NCBI RefSeq assembly: GCF_019721995.1
Contig: NZ_BLYC01000007.1
Span: forward strand, 1 to 64,000
Direction: 5' to 3'
Length of the DNA: 64,000 nt
DNA from: Bathymodiolus japonicus methanotrophic gill symbiont
GTDB taxonomy: Bacteria; Pseudomonadota; Gammaproteobacteria; Methylococcales; Methylomonadaceae
In this document: positions 26,605 to 37,349 of the stretch, piece by piece
Numbering within the stretch: position 1 is the stretch's first letter
Layout of the letters: each line of letters starts with the position of its first letter
Translations under genes and position numbers: made by a program
The notes under the pieces: model-generated
Told to the model about the DNA's origin: nothing
The model's input: only the letters and a program-made list of their open reading frames with translations
The model's database searches: none

Positions 26605-28137
26605 ACTCGATGTTCAAGTTTTTGATATTGAGAAGGTAAAATCAGGTATTCTGAGGTTGTTGTAATTTTATCGGTGTAAGCCCATGTTAATGAATGCCCC
26701 AGCCACCTTTATCCAAAGCTATATTGACGATTTAAATGATGCGCTCAATCAGCTAAAACCCGGAGCCGCTTTGACACGGATTCAAGCCGCTTGGTTGGGC
26801 GCTTGTTTAACGGGCATACTGCTAATGAACTCTGTTTGCTGGGCTAAGTTTGAGCGAGCAAGCCTTGGAGATTGCAAAGTAGCCGCATTATCCTGGGTGT
26901 TTCGTAAAGCAAGTATACCCTGGGACTGGTTGCTACGGGTGAGTGTGGTCTTAATTTTAAAACGTTATGGCATTACTGAAGGTGTGTTGGCCTTTGATGA
27001 ATCAGACCGAGCACGATCTAAGTCTACAAAACGTATTTATAAGGTTTACAAGCAGAAACACAAAGGCTCCGGCGGGTATGTTAATGGACAAACGATAGTA
27101 TTATTGCTGCTAGTTACCTCATCCATTACAGTGCCTGTCGGTTTTTTCTTTTATATGCCGGATCCAGCCTTAAAGCAGTGGGATAAAGAAGATAAACGGT
27201 TGAAAAAGAGCGGTATAGCAAAAAAAGATCGGCCTATTAAGCCTGAACGTGACAGTGCCTACCCGACCAAAACAGAGATTGCATTAGGCTTATTAAAAGA
27301 GTTTAAAGTTGCGCATAGCCTGATTAAAATTAAAGGCGTACAGGCTGATGCGCTGTATGGTGAAAAAGCCTTTATGGACGAAGCCGCTAAAGAATCTGGA
27401 GGCTCGCAGGTGATTAGCCAATTACGTAAAAACCAAAATATTGAATATAGAGGTAGAATAAGGTCAGTCGAGAGCTACTTTAATTCGATTAACAAAGGCA
27501 TTGATCAGATAATACGTGTACGTGGCGGAAAAGAGATTAAAGTGACTGTCAGCAGTGCACGATTAAAGGTGAGTTCTCACAGTAAAAAACGCTTTGTCAT
27601 TGCCTTAAAATATGACGGTGAAAACGACTATCGCTATTTAGTGGCGACAGACCTGACTTGGCGCACACAAGATATTATTCAAGCCTATACGTTGAGATGG
27701 CTGATTGAGGTTTTCTTTGAGGACTGGAAGCTTTATGAAGGATGGGGGCGTGAGGCCAAACAATTAGATGAAGAGGGATCAAGCCGTGGCCTGATTCTGA
27801 GTCTTTTGTTTGACCATTGCCTTCTCCTTCACCCAGAGCAAATAGCCCGCATTGAAAGCAAACTACCTGCGTATACCGTAGGTAGCTTACAGCGCAAGTC
27901 TCAAATGGATGTACTGCTTGAGTTCATCACGTCATTGCTAAAGTTTCCAGATCCTGGTGATAAGCTGAAAGAGTTAGGTGAATTAATAAAGGATGTGTTT
28001 CAACTGATGCCATCAGGAAAACATATGACTGGCAGAGATTTAGGGCGCTTAGGGCCAACAGCATCATTAAAGTATTGTTCTGCTGGGTGAAGGTAAGAGT
28101 TTGATGGCAATGGGATGGAAAAACTTGAACATCGAGT
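26605..28137 (+). mobile_element. IS4-B insertion sequence, full length
   Basis: 1533 bp from ACTCGATGTTCAAG to CTTGAACATCGAGT. It is inserted into the older IS4-B remnant after VISQLRK. Its right flank is not the rest of that remnant but a reverse-oriented IS4-A piece, so the right side has been rearranged. Confidence 0.9.
26684..28090 (+). CDS. IS4-like DDE transposase (IS4-B)
   Basis: The 468-residue protein starts MLMNAPATFIQSYIDDLNDA. A likely first Asp is in GVLAFDESDRARSKSTKRIY near residue 105, the second in KGVQADALYGEKAFMDEAAK near residue 222, and the Glu in YTLRWLIEVFFEDWKLYEGW near residue 345. The motif order fits IS4/IS701-type transposases; I do not name the IS. The open frame suggests activity. 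A close copy lies at 45925-47379. Confidence 0.88.
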   Translation: MLMNAPATFIQSYIDDLNDALNQLKPGAALTRIQAAWLGACLTGILLMNSVCWAKFERASLGDCKVAALSWVFRKASIPWDWLLRVSVVLILKRYGITEGVLAFDESDRARSKSTKRIYKVYKQKHKGSGGYVNGQTIVLLLLVTSSITVPVGFFFYMPDPALKQWDKEDKRLKKSGIAKKDRPIKPERDSAYPTKTEIALGLLKEFKVAHSLIKIKGVQADALYGEKAFMDEAAKESGGSQVISQLRKNQNIEYRGRIRSVESYFNSINKGIDQIIRVRGGKEIKVTVSSARLKVSSHSKKRFVIALKYDGENDYRYLVATDLTWRTQDIIQAYTLRWLIEVFFEDWKLYEGWGREAKQLDEEGSSRGLILSLLFDHCLLLHPEQIARIESKLPAYTVGSLQRKSQMDVLLEFITSLLKFPDPGDKLKELGELIKDVFQLMPSGKHMTGRDLGRLGPTASLKYCSAG

Positions 28138-28508
28138 AAAAGTAATTTCAAGGAAACTAAAGCTTGGTCTTCCAATACCCGCTCACTTGAAAATCAAATG
28201 CGCCTGACTGCAATGAGCTATAATTTAATGCGCGTGTTTGAAGAGATTCCAAAAACACAACAGCCAGAATTGATTCATCCATCGGATAAAAAATATAGCG
28301 AGGCTCTGGAGATTAGGCAGCAACAGGCCCAAAAACGAGATCGTTTTGTGAATCCATTATTTTTCCAGGCAAGAATATCTCGTATCAGCTCGTATACCAT
28401 TCGGGCAGTTCAAAACGCAATAATAACAGGAATGTCTTCACAGTGCTTTATGAGCTCTCTTGTGGCGAGGTTAGTTTTACCGCCTCAATTGATAGGGGAA
28501 CACTGATG
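28138..28508 (+). mobile_element. IS4-A 3' fragment, direct orientation
   Basis: It starts AAAAGTAATTTCAAGG exactly at the IS4-B end and runs to CACTGATG. It is the mirror image of the fragment at 24041-24902, so the IS4-B nest lies between inverted IS4-A halves. It truncates slt. Confidence 0.87.
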
Positions 28509-29151
28509 TCAGCTTTAGCCATTTATCTGCGGCTTTTACCGCCGTTGCACTGTTAAGTTTCTTACTTAAATAAGTTGCTAGACTATATTGCCTGGCTTTA
28601 GCCGCCAGAATAAACCGCTGCCAAATCAACTTTTGGGTTAAAAAAGAGGACTGAGTAAATTTGTTCAGTAGCGGATCACAATCTTTCGGTAAGGAATGAC
28701 CTGTTAACCAGATTTTTTGTGTCGCGGTTAACGCCTTAGTCTTATAATTACGCTGATACTCAGCCCAATGATACCGGCACTGCATTAATTGACTGCTAGA
28801 TGATCGGTAATTCGCTACAAAGCTATCCCACTTGCCCTGCTTATAAAGATGATTCAGCCATTTCCGGCGTAATTTACGCGCATATAAAGACTTGTGACTC
28901 TTATTTAGAAAGTGAAGAATTTGCTTCTCTTGGTCAAGATGCTTGCTTAACCATTGGTATTGCAAATAAAAATACAGGGGGTATGTTTTTAGTCCAGCGC
29001 TAATAACAGCATAGCCCTTATCATCACCCGAGCTAATCATCTGTTCGGCCATCAGAAAGCTCTTGCGTTGCAACTCCAACACATTTGCATTACTCGCAAA
29101 CGAGCCCGTGAGCAGAAGTAATACTAATAATTGCTGTAACCTATTTTTCAC
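28509..29151 (-). pseudogene. soluble lytic murein transglycosylase, N-terminal part
   Basis: The start MKNRLQQLLVLLLLTGSFAS is a Sec signal peptide. About 195 residues of the alpha-helical Slt70 U-domain follow (ISAGLKTYPLYFYLQYQWLS, CRYHWAEYQRNYKTKALTAT). IS4-A cuts the frame at 28508, so the C-terminal lysozyme-like catalytic domain (normally near residues 450-620) is missing. The remnant cannot cleave peptidoglycan. Confidence 0.85.
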
Positions 29152-30495
29152 ATCACCCTCATAAATAGCTGCTATATCAACTTTTTAAAACGTCAGAATT
29201 AACCAAAAAAAGCTATAATCTCTACCTAAATTATTCACACGCAACCCCAGATTATCATCGTGAAAAATCAACATACGCCTACCAAAGCTATTTACACATG
29301 GTCTTATATATTAGGCATCGCCAGACAACACAAGAAAGAATTAATCAGCGCCCAGTTACTCGCCATTCTGGCAACCATTGCAACAGTGACAGTGCCCTTA
29401 TTAATGCCCCTGCTGGTAGACGAAGTATTACTCAATAAGCTAGGCTTTACCATTCATACTGTAAATCAATTTGCGCCTGTTCAATGGCAGACACCCCTAC
29501 TGTATATCAGCGTAATATTAATCACCAGCCTTGTTTTAAGAACACTGGGGATTATTTTCAATATCATCCAGTCGCGTCAATTTTGTCGCATCTCTAAAGA
29601 TATTATTTTTCGTATCCGCAAAGATCAAATTAACCACCTGAAGCATATCTCGATGGCCGAATATGAGAGCTTAGGCAGTGGTACAGTTATCCCCCACCTG
29701 TTCACCGACCTGGATACTATCGACACCTTTATTGGTAGCACCACCAGCAAACTGCTAGTTGCCAGCTTAACCATTATAGGTACCGGCGCCATCCTGTTAT
29801 GGATGCACTGGCAATTATGTTTGTTTATCTTATTGCTCAATCCCATCGTCATTTTCTTTACCCGCAGCCTGGGCAAGCGCGTCAAAAATCTTTAAGCACG
29901 GGAAAATTCAGCCTACGGCATATTCCAGCAAGCCCTATCCGAAACCCTGGAAGCCATCCAGCAAATACGCGTGAGTAACCGTAAAATGCATTATTATAAA
30001 AAACTGATCGCATCTGCCGCCGAGGTAAAAGAACACTCGGTTTCCTTTGCCTGGAAAAGTGATGCTGCCAGCCGCTTCAGTTTCTTAATCTTCTTATTTG
30101 GCTTCGATATCTTTCGTGCCGCAGCCATGCTGATGGTGTTATATTCAAATTTAACTATCGGCGAAATGCTCGCCGTATTTGGCTATCTATGGTTTATGAT
30201 GGCGCCGGTACAAGAGATCCTGGGCATACAATATTCGTTTTTTGGCGCAAAAGCAGCACTTGCCCGAATTAACCGCCTGCAAGCCTTGCAACAAGAGCCT
30301 ATATACCCAGCGCTTATCAACCCATTTAAAAATAAGCATACCGTTAGCTTGCGCATTGAAGATCTGCACTTTAATTATGCCAATGATCAGGATGAAGTCC
30401 TCACAGGCATCAATTTAACCATTAAAGCGGGCGATAAAACAGCCCTGGTTGGCGCCAGCGGCGGTGGAAAATCCACCTTGATTCAAACCCTGATA

Positions 30496-31922
30496 TAGTT
30501 TCTCAGATAAATAATTTCCAAATTTGGAGCGCTTAAACTTAGGCGGTAACAACGAAATCTTCCCGCAATTTTTGCATAACACAAATCACTTTACTGGCAT
30601 CATGCATATAAGTGTTAAAAGTTTGCACAACTGAATCATGAAGATCTTCAAAAGTTTTAAAATACTTCATATGAGTCGAATCGCGTTTCGTATTTTTCCA
30701 TAATTTCTCAATCGGATTAAAATCCGGCGAGAACGCAGGGAGACGTTCTACTGTCAAACGATCTACATTAGCTAACTTAAATTCCTTAATAACACCGCTT
30801 CCATGATACGGGGCACCATCTTCAATTAGAATAATCTTGCCTTTATAATAAGCCAGCAATTGTGTTAAAAACTCAACATAGCTTTCACCATTAAAACGCC
30901 CAGATGTTTCAGCGTGTTGTAATATCATTGGCTTATAACTCTCGATTAAGACGTTGTCGGCAATAGAATATATCGCTTCCATAAAAAGCTTCTGTGTTGG
31001 ATATTTCTCATTTTTTAAGCTTTTAAGAATAGCTAAAAATTCTTGAGGCAGCCCAGCTTCTTTTAAAAGTCTAAGTGACTTTGGTTTTATCTCATAAGCC
31101 AATGATTCTCGGTATTGAAAACTCCCTCCTTCGAGTTCGATCGTACCAAACATTTTCAACCCTTTTCGAATCCCTGATGTTTTCACTGTGGGTTGCTCTC
31201 CTATTGGAGCCCAGGTTCGTGCCAATGAACCCCACATAGCAAATGACACCTCATCACCGAATAAAACGACACTCTTTTCTTCTACCGCCTTTTCCATAAT
31301 GGCAGGCAATGTTTCTTCCAGCCACGTTTTTCTTTCAAGCTCGTACTTTTCTTCTTCTTGGCGATCAGTCACAAAACGAGCTTTTTGATAACTGAAGCCC
31401 AGTTTTTTCATTAGGCTTGATAAATAGTTCAAGTTATAACGAACTTCAAATTTTAACCAAATAAGCTCGGCAATCATCGCAGTATTCCATATTCCACAAT
31501 GGAATCCATTGTCTTCTGGGCCTTTCTTTATCAACTCAACCAATCTATTTTTCTGGTCTTTAGTTAACTTTGACTTCCGACCACGTCCTTGATAGTGTTG
31601 CCCTATTAACCAACCGACACCTTTATGCATGAATGTTTTCAGCCAATTTATAATGGTTTTTTCACAGACTCACATTAGGCGTGCTATTTCTTTGATTCCC
31701 ATGCATTCACTGAACCAGAGTAGAGCTTGAGTTAATCGATATAAACAAATATTACTTAGCTTGAGAGCTGTCGCCATATTTTTTTTAGTCGGTCTACAAT
31801 TGACTTTGAAAAAGTGAGGGATACCATTTTTGACTGTTTCCGTTAGTGTTGGAACGAAAATTATAAGCCAGTTTCCCCTCTGTCGTTTTTGTTTGTTCGG
31901 AAATTAATTTTCTGAAAGTCTA
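30496..31922 (-). mobile_element. IS630-type insertion sequence
   Basis: A 1427-bp element with imperfect ends TAGTTTCTCAGATAA / TTTTCTGAAAGTCTA flanked by a TA duplication (30494-30495 and 31923-31924). Removal rejoins the ABC exporter codons CTG ATA GGT CTC. It is the best-preserved of three IS630 copies here. Confidence 0.93.
30539..31777 (-). CDS. IS630-family transposase with an in-frame TGA
   Basis: The full frame starts at 31777 (MATALKLSNICLYRLTQ) with an HTH (KEIARLM-stop-VCEKTIINWLKTF). A TGA at 31670-31672 interrupts it. The downstream 363-residue part from MHKGVGW is open and holds the DDE core: VVLFGDEVSFAMWGSLARTW, IILIEDGAPYHGSGVIKEF and LPAFSPDFNPIEKLWKNTKR. One other copy (35754) has GGA at this codon, another (60528) has the TGA. 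It could be an inactivating mutation or a read-through site. Confidence 0.88.
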
Positions 31923-32490
31923 TAGGTCTCTACCCGGCAAAAAGCGGGATGATTTATTACGATGATGTGCCGATTAATAAAATAGGCTTTGACCTGGTTA
32001 GAGAGCATGTGGTCACCGTACTGCAACACCCCATACTCTTTAATGACACGATCCGCGAAAACCTGTCACTAGGCAAATTAGCTAGCGATACAGAATTATG
32101 GAATGCGCTGGAAATAGCCCAGCTAAAAGACACTGTTAGCCAACTGGACAATGGATTGGATACTATTATCGGCCCTCAGGGTATGCGCCTGTCTGGAGGA
32201 CAAAGACAGCGTATGGCCATTGCCCGCATGGTGATCGCAAAGCCCAGCATCGTAGTGCTTGATGAAGCCACCTCTGCGCTAGATACAGAGACCGAACGCA
32301 AGCTGCATCTAGCGCTTGCTGATTTTCTAAAAAATCGCACCACTATCATTATTGCCTACCGGCTTAGCGCAATTAAACAGGCAGACCATGTCTATGTATT
32401 TGAAGAAGGTAAAATTTGTGAACAAGGTAGCCACGATAAATTAATTAATCAAAATGGACTTTATGCAAAACTGTATGGAGAATACCAGCA

Positions 32491-33327
32491 ATGACTGAAC
32501 AAAAATATGATCTGCATTGCCACTCCAGTTTTTCCGATGGCTCACTATCCCCTACTGATGTTATTTTACGCGCCAAGGAACACGGAGTAACTACACTTGC
32601 TCTTACAGACCATGACACCCTTACCGGCTTAGCCGAAGCACAGCAGGCTGCAGATCAACATGCACTTAACTTTATTCCGGGTATTGAACTCTCTTGTATC
32701 TGGAATAAAAAAACATTCCATATATTAGGGCTAAACGTAAATGCCAATAACGCAGAACTTCTGGCAGGCACGCATCAATTACAAAAGATTCGCCTAGAAC
32801 GGGCAAAGAAAATTGCCGCCAAACTGGAAAAAAATAAGATTCCGGATGCTTTCGAAGCTGTGCATGAAAAGGCAGGCATAGGCATGATCACCCGCCCCCA
32901 TTTTGCCAATTTTTTAATCAGCAAGGGTCATGTCAGCACGATGCAAGAAGCCTTTGATCGTTATCTAGGTCAGGGTAAATCCGCTTTTGTAAATACCGAT
33001 TGGGTAGAACTGGAAGATGCCGTACACTGGATTACCGCTGCAGGCGGCATTGCGGTCGTAGCTCATCCTATGCGCTATAAACTCACAGCAAGCTGGATGC
33101 GCCGATTTTTAACCACCTTTAAAGAAATGGGAGGATGGGGAATAGAAGTGATTACCGCACGCAGCAATCCTGATGAAATAAGACGAGCCATACATTTTGC
33201 ACAACAATATGCATTATATGGATCGGTAGGTTCAGATTTCCATAGTCCCAAAAATCAATATGTCGAACTAGGCCGCTTAGCCCCCTTACCGACTAGCATC
33301 AAGCCCGTATGGGAATTATTTAATTAA
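32491..33327 (+). CDS. rnm: PHP-domain 5'-3' exoribonuclease (RNase AM / Rnm, TrpH type)
   Basis: The 278-residue PHP metallo-phosphoesterase reads YDLHCHSSFSDGSLSPTDVI at residues 5-24, ALTDHDTLTG near residue 36 and FIPGIELSC near residue 60, which carry metal ligands. Later come VVAHPMRY near residue 190 and SVGSDFHSP near residue 248. Family members trim the 5' ends of rRNA and other RNAs. Its ATG overlaps the exporter stop as ATGA, so translation probably depended on the upstream gene, which is now broken. Confidence 0.92.
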   Translation: MTEQKYDLHCHSSFSDGSLSPTDVILRAKEHGVTTLALTDHDTLTGLAEAQQAADQHALNFIPGIELSCIWNKKTFHILGLNVNANNAELLAGTHQLQKIRLERAKKIAAKLEKNKIPDAFEAVHEKAGIGMITRPHFANFLISKGHVSTMQEAFDRYLGQGKSAFVNTDWVELEDAVHWITAAGGIAVVAHPMRYKLTASWMRRFLTTFKEMGGWGIEVITARSNPDEIRRAIHFAQQYALYGSVGSDFHSPKNQYVELGRLAPLPTSIKPVWELFN

Positions 33328-33405
33328 ATTCCTCATACAAACAATATATTACAGAGAAGTCGTCTAATTCAGTAAAAATTTACTAGTCAAACCTCAAAAA
33401 AGCAT

Positions 33406-33411
33406 TATAAT
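33406..33411 (+). promoter_or_regulatory. -10 box upstream of tRNA-Leu
   Basis: A perfect TATAAT 26 bp before the tRNA, followed by a GC-containing start region (TAGTAGGCTC), fits a stable-RNA promoter. The -35 element is weak. Confidence 0.45.
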
Positions 33412-33436
33412 AGTAGGCTCTCTATCAGAGATAGAT

Positions 33437-33522
33437 GCCTCGGTGGCGAAATTGGTAGACGCAAGGGACTTAAAATCCCTCGCCTTCTGGGCGTGCCGGT
33501 TCGATTCCGGCCCGAGGCACCA
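33437..33522 (+). tRNA. tRNA-Leu (TAA anticodon)
   Basis: Acceptor stem GCCTCGG/CCGAGGC, long variable arm CGCCTTCTGGGCG, anticodon stem AGGGA/TCCCT with loop CTTAAAA, and encoded CCA. The 86-nt length and class II variable arm support Leu. A G1 element lies 17 bp after the CCA; it does not alter the tRNA. Confidence 0.97.
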
Positions 33523-33539
33523 CAGATAGATAAAAGCTT

Positions 33540-34079
33540 CAGGCGCGCCATGCTACCTCACGAAATTCCGGGACTCCTGTCGCCATAATTCGTTCACCTA
33601 CGCAGCGGATGGGAGATGCCCTGAACGCCCTGCGTCCGCAACGACTACGCACAAAAGCCGCTTCGTCATTACTACCTCACTGGCTGGACGGCTATTCGGA
33701 ATGCAATTCTTGCTCCTCTCGCGTGCTGCTAGCACACGTCGAATCAGCGACAGGCGCGCCATGCTACCTCACGAAATTCCGGGACTCCTGTCGCCGTAAT
33801 TCGTTCACCTACGCAGCGAATAGGAGATGCTCCAGCCGCCCTGCGTCCGCCACAGACTGAGCACAAAGCAGCTCAGTCATGGCTACCACAAATGGCTCTA
33901 CGGCTATTCGGGATAAAATTTTAGCCTCCCTCGCGCGCTATCGCGCACTTCGGATTGGCAAATTTCCCTGCGCCTTCTGGAGACTATCAGCCCGTCCGGG
34001 GCTGACAGCGATTGCCCTGTCGCCTATCAGGGGCTAAAAATCACCACTTCGCTAAGCTCCGTTTCCATGATTTTCAGCG
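33540..34079 (+). mobile_element. G1 element, copy h, with nested G3
   Basis: The two G1 arms (33540-33750 and 34011-34079) are separated by a complete G3. Its right flank is ATGG, leading into a MITE-B fragment whose start is missing, so a deletion happened on one side. The left flank is 17 bp downstream of tRNA-Leu. Confidence 0.93.
33751..34010 (+). mobile_element. G3 element, copy b, inside G1
   Basis: Other G1 copies read AATCAGCGAATTGCC here; the 260-bp G3 lies between GCGA and ATTG with no duplication or loss. Right flank ATTG. Confidence 0.95.
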
Positions 34080-34316
34080 ATGGTGTTTTTTTTGAAAGTT
34101 TTGTAGTGCCATTTATATTATTTTTGTCGATAAATTCATTGACTTTTGTCAAAAAAATCATCATTATTTGAGTGTAATTTACATGCGACAAAAATACTCT
34201 AAAAAATCCAACGTTTTATACAAAAACACAAAATCTGTAGTGCCAACTGGCTACTTTTTAAAATTTCAACCAATTGATTTATAACAACTACATCATCAAT
34301 AGTGACGAAGATGGGC
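34080..34316 (-). mobile_element. MITE-B, partial
   Basis: Reverse MITE-B from AATGGTG-type sequence to its intact end AGTGACGAAGATGGG, followed by the CTAA target copy in IS4-B. About 80 bases at the G1 side are missing. Confidence 0.85.
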
Positions 34317-35470
34317 TAAGCGCCCTAAATCTCTGCCAATCATATGTTTTCCTGATGCATCAGTTGAAACACATCCTTTATTAATTCACCTAACTCTTTC
34401 AGCTTATCACCAGGATCTGGAAACTCTAGCAATGACGTGATGAACTCAAGCAGTACATCCATTTGAGACTTGCGCTGTAAGCTTCCTACGGTATACGCAG
34501 GTAGTTTGCTTTCAATGCGGGCTATTTGCTCTGGGTGAAGGAGAAGGCAATGGTCAAACAAAAGACTCAGAATCAGGCCACGGCTTGATCCCTCTTCATC
34601 TAATTGTTTGGCCTCACGCCCCCATCCTTCATAAAGCTTCCAGTCCTCAAAGAAAACCTCAATCAGCCATCTCAACGTATAGGCTTGAATAATATCTTGT
34701 GTGCGCCAAGTCAGGTCTGTCGCCACTAAATAGCGATAGTCGTTTTCACCGTCATATTTTAAGGCAATGACAAAGCGCTTTTTACTGTGAGAACTCACCT
34801 TTAATCGTGCACTGCTGACAGTCACTTTAATCTCTTTGCCGCCACGTACACGTATTATCTGATCAATGCCTTTGTTAATCGAATTAAAGTAGCTCTCGAC
34901 TGACCTTATTCTACCTCTATATTCAATATTTTGGTTTTTACGTAATTGGCTAATCACCTGCGAGCCTCCAGATTCTTTAGCGGCTTCGTCCATAAAGGCT
35001 TTTTCACCATACAGTGCATCAGCCAGTACGCCTTTAATTTTAATCAGGCTATGCGCAACTTTAAACTCTTTTAATAAGCCTAATGCAATCTCTGTTTTGG
35101 TCGGGTAGGCACTGTCACGTTCAGGCTTAATAGGCCGATATTTTTTTGCTATACCGCTCTTTTTCAACCGTTTATCTTCTTTATCCCACTGCTTTAAGGC
35201 TGGATCCGGCATATAAAAGAAAAAACCGACAGGCACTGTAATGGATGAGGTAACTAGCAGCAATAATACTATCGTTTGTCCATTAACATACCCGCCGGAG
35301 CCTTTGTGTTTCTGCTTGTAAACCTTATAAATACGTTTTGTAGACTTATAGACTTTCAGAAAATTAATTTCCGAACAAACAAAAACGACAGAGGGGAAAC
35401 TGGCTTATAATTTTCGTCCCAACACTAACGGAAACAGTCAAAAATGGTATCCCTCACTTTTTCAAAGTCA

Positions 35471-35730
35471 CAGGCGCGCCATGCTACCTCACGAAATTCC
35501 GGGACTCCTGTCGCCGTAATTCGTTCACCTACGCAGCGAATAGGAGATGCTCCAGCCGCCCTGCGTCCGCCACAGACTGAGCACAAAGCAGCTCAGTCAT
35601 GGCTACCTCAAATGGCTCTACGGCTATTCGGGATAAAATTTTAGCCTCCCTCGCGCGCTATCGCGCACTTCGGATTGGCAAATTTCCCTGCGCCTTCTGG
35701 AGACTATCAGCCCGTCCGGGGCTGACAGCG
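35471..35730 (+). mobile_element. G3 element, copy c
   Basis: The IS630 copy at 60277 reads CAAAGTCAATTGTAGACC; here the 260-bp element lies exactly between AGTCA and ATTG. Right flank ATTG, the same tetramer as G3 copy b. Confidence 0.95.
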
Positions 35731-36255
35731 ATTGTAGACCGACTAAAAAAAATATGGCGACAGCTCTCAAGCTAAGTAATATTTGTTTATATCGATTAAC
35801 TCAAGCTCTACTCTGGTTCAGTGAATGCATGGGAATCAAAGAAATAGCACGCCTAATGGGAGTCTGTGAAAAAACCATTATAAATTGGCTGAAAACATTC
35901 ATGCATAAAGGTGTCGGTTGGTTAATAGGGCAACACTATCAAGGACGTGGTCGGAAGTCAAAGTTAACTAAAGACCAGAAAAATAAATTGGTTGAGTTGA
36001 TAAAGAAAGGCCCAGAAGACAATGGATTTCATTGTGGAATATGGAATACTGCGATGATTGCCGAGCTTATTTGGTTAAAATTTGAAGTTCGTTATAACTT
36101 GAACTATCTTATCAAGCCTAATGAAAAAACTGGGCTTCAGTTATCAAAAAGCTCGTTTTGTGACTGATCGCCAAGAAGAAGAAAAGTACGAGCTTGAAAG
36201 AAAAACGTGGCTGGAAGAAACATTGCCTGCCATTATGGAAAAGGCGGTAGAAGAA

Positions 36256-36551
36256 ATCGGGGAGTCGCTATTTTTGCGAAAGCTTGTTTTGGGCATCCCA
36301 GCCCAAGCAAGCAGCAAAAACTTAACGCGACCACTTATGCCTCCGGCGGCCCCGATTCGTCCTCGTCACCTCGTCCCGACCCAACAAGGGGTCGGAACAT
36401 AGGCTCCAAATGACTTGACGCCGTGTCGGATGGCCTTTTATTTTGTCTCCACCTTCGCTAACGCTCAGACTCCGACAAAATAACGGCCCTACGGCTATCG
36501 CGGACTAAAAATCATCACTTCGCTTAGGCTCCGTTTCCCTGATTTTCAGCG
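36256..36551 (+). mobile_element. G2 element, copy c
   Basis: It follows GTAGAAGAAA and precedes GAAGATGGTG of the IS630 gene; about 450 bp between these points in the intact copy is missing. The leading T of TCGGGGAG is not in the target, which fixes the left end. Right flank GAAG. Confidence 0.92.
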
Positions 36552-37295
36552 GAAGATGGTGCCCCGTATCATGGAAGCGGTGTTATTAAGGAATTTAAGT
36601 TAGCTAATGTAGATCGTTTGACAGTAGAACGTCTCCCTGCGTTCTCGCCGGATTTTAATCCGATTGAGAAATTATGGAAAAATACGAAACGCGATTCGAC
36701 TCATATGAAGTATTTTAAAACTTTTGAAGATCTTCATGATTCAGTTGTGCAAACTTTTAACACTTATATGTATGATGCCAGTAAAGTGATTTGTGTTATG
36801 CAAAAATTGCGGGAAGATTTCGTTGTTACCGCCTAAGTTTAAGCGCTCCAAATTTGGAAATTATTTATCTGAGAAACTATAGATCGTGCTCGGTCTGATT
36901 CATCAAAGGCCAACACACCTTCAGTAATGCCATAACGTTTTAAAATTAAGACCACACTCACCCGTAGCAAACAGTCCCAGGGTATACTTGCTTTACGAAA
37001 CACCCAGGATAATGCGGCTACTTTGCAATCTCCAAGGCTTGCTCGCTCAAACTTAGCCCAGCAAACAGAGTTCATTAGCAGTATGCCCGTTAAACAAGCG
37101 CCCAACCAAGCGGCTTGAATCCGTGTCAAAGCGGCTCCGGGTTTTAGCTGATTGAGCGCATCATTTAAATCGTCAATATAGCTTTGGATAAAGGTGGCTG
37201 GGGCATTCATTAACATGGGATTACACCGATAAAATTACAACAACCTCAGAATACCTGATTTTACCTTCTCAATATCAAAAACTTGAACATCGAGT

Positions 37296-37349
37296 ATCAG
37301 GGACTAAAAATCACCACTTCGCTAAGCTCCGTTTCCATGATTTTCAGCG
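37296..37349 (+). mobile_element. G1 element, 3' end only
   Basis: The last 54 bp of G1 (ATCAGGGACTAAAAATC to TTTTCAGCG) follow the IS4-B end. IS4-B evidently inserted into a G1 copy whose left part is gone. Right flank GAAG, inside a different transposase gene. Confidence 0.9.

Larger units (their letters stand above)
29260..32494 (+). pseudogene. ABC-type exporter, fused membrane and ATPase domains, broken
   Basis: A GTG start (29260) is followed by a six-helix exporter domain. An in-frame TAA at 29893-29895 replaces a Lys-like codon (KRVKNL-stop-ARENSAYGIFQ), and the same frame continues to Walker A (LVGASGGGKSTLIQTLI). There IS630 inserted at TA; after it come GLYPAKSGMI, the signature RLSGGQRQRMAIARM and Walker B SIVVLDEATSALD. 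The H-loop reads IIAYRLS, with Tyr for the catalytic His. This is a decayed MsbA-like half-transporter; its substrate is unknown. Confidence 0.9.
35349..36879 (+). mobile_element. IS630 copy with two nested G elements
   Basis: Flanked by a TA duplication in IS4-B (TAGATCGTGC side at 36880). It contains G3 near its left end and G2 replacing about 450 bp of the core. The transposase start at 35754 keeps a GGA codon (LMGVCEK) where the other two copies have TGA, but a frameshift follows at NYLIKPNEK. Inactive. Confidence 0.88.
34317..37295 (-). mobile_element. IS4-B copy interrupted by IS630
   Basis: The transposase N terminus (start 37216) reads to the codons DRAR, is split by IS630 at TA, and continues in the segment ending near 34340. 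MITE-B sits in the last codons, which removed the C-terminal 30 or so residues and the IS end. The right terminal repeat ends at 37295. The transposase is inactive. Confidence 0.87.

Noticed and set aside
33540-33750. tRNA-Leu as an attachment site for the adjacent G1 element
   Set aside because: The element starts 17 bp after the tRNA, no tRNA 3' end copy is found at its other side, and other G copies show no link to tRNA genes.
33540-34079. Repeated G arrays as a CRISPR or integron attC array
   Set aside because: Copies are dispersed, not regularly spaced, with no spacer pattern, cas genes, integrase attI site or cassette ORFs.
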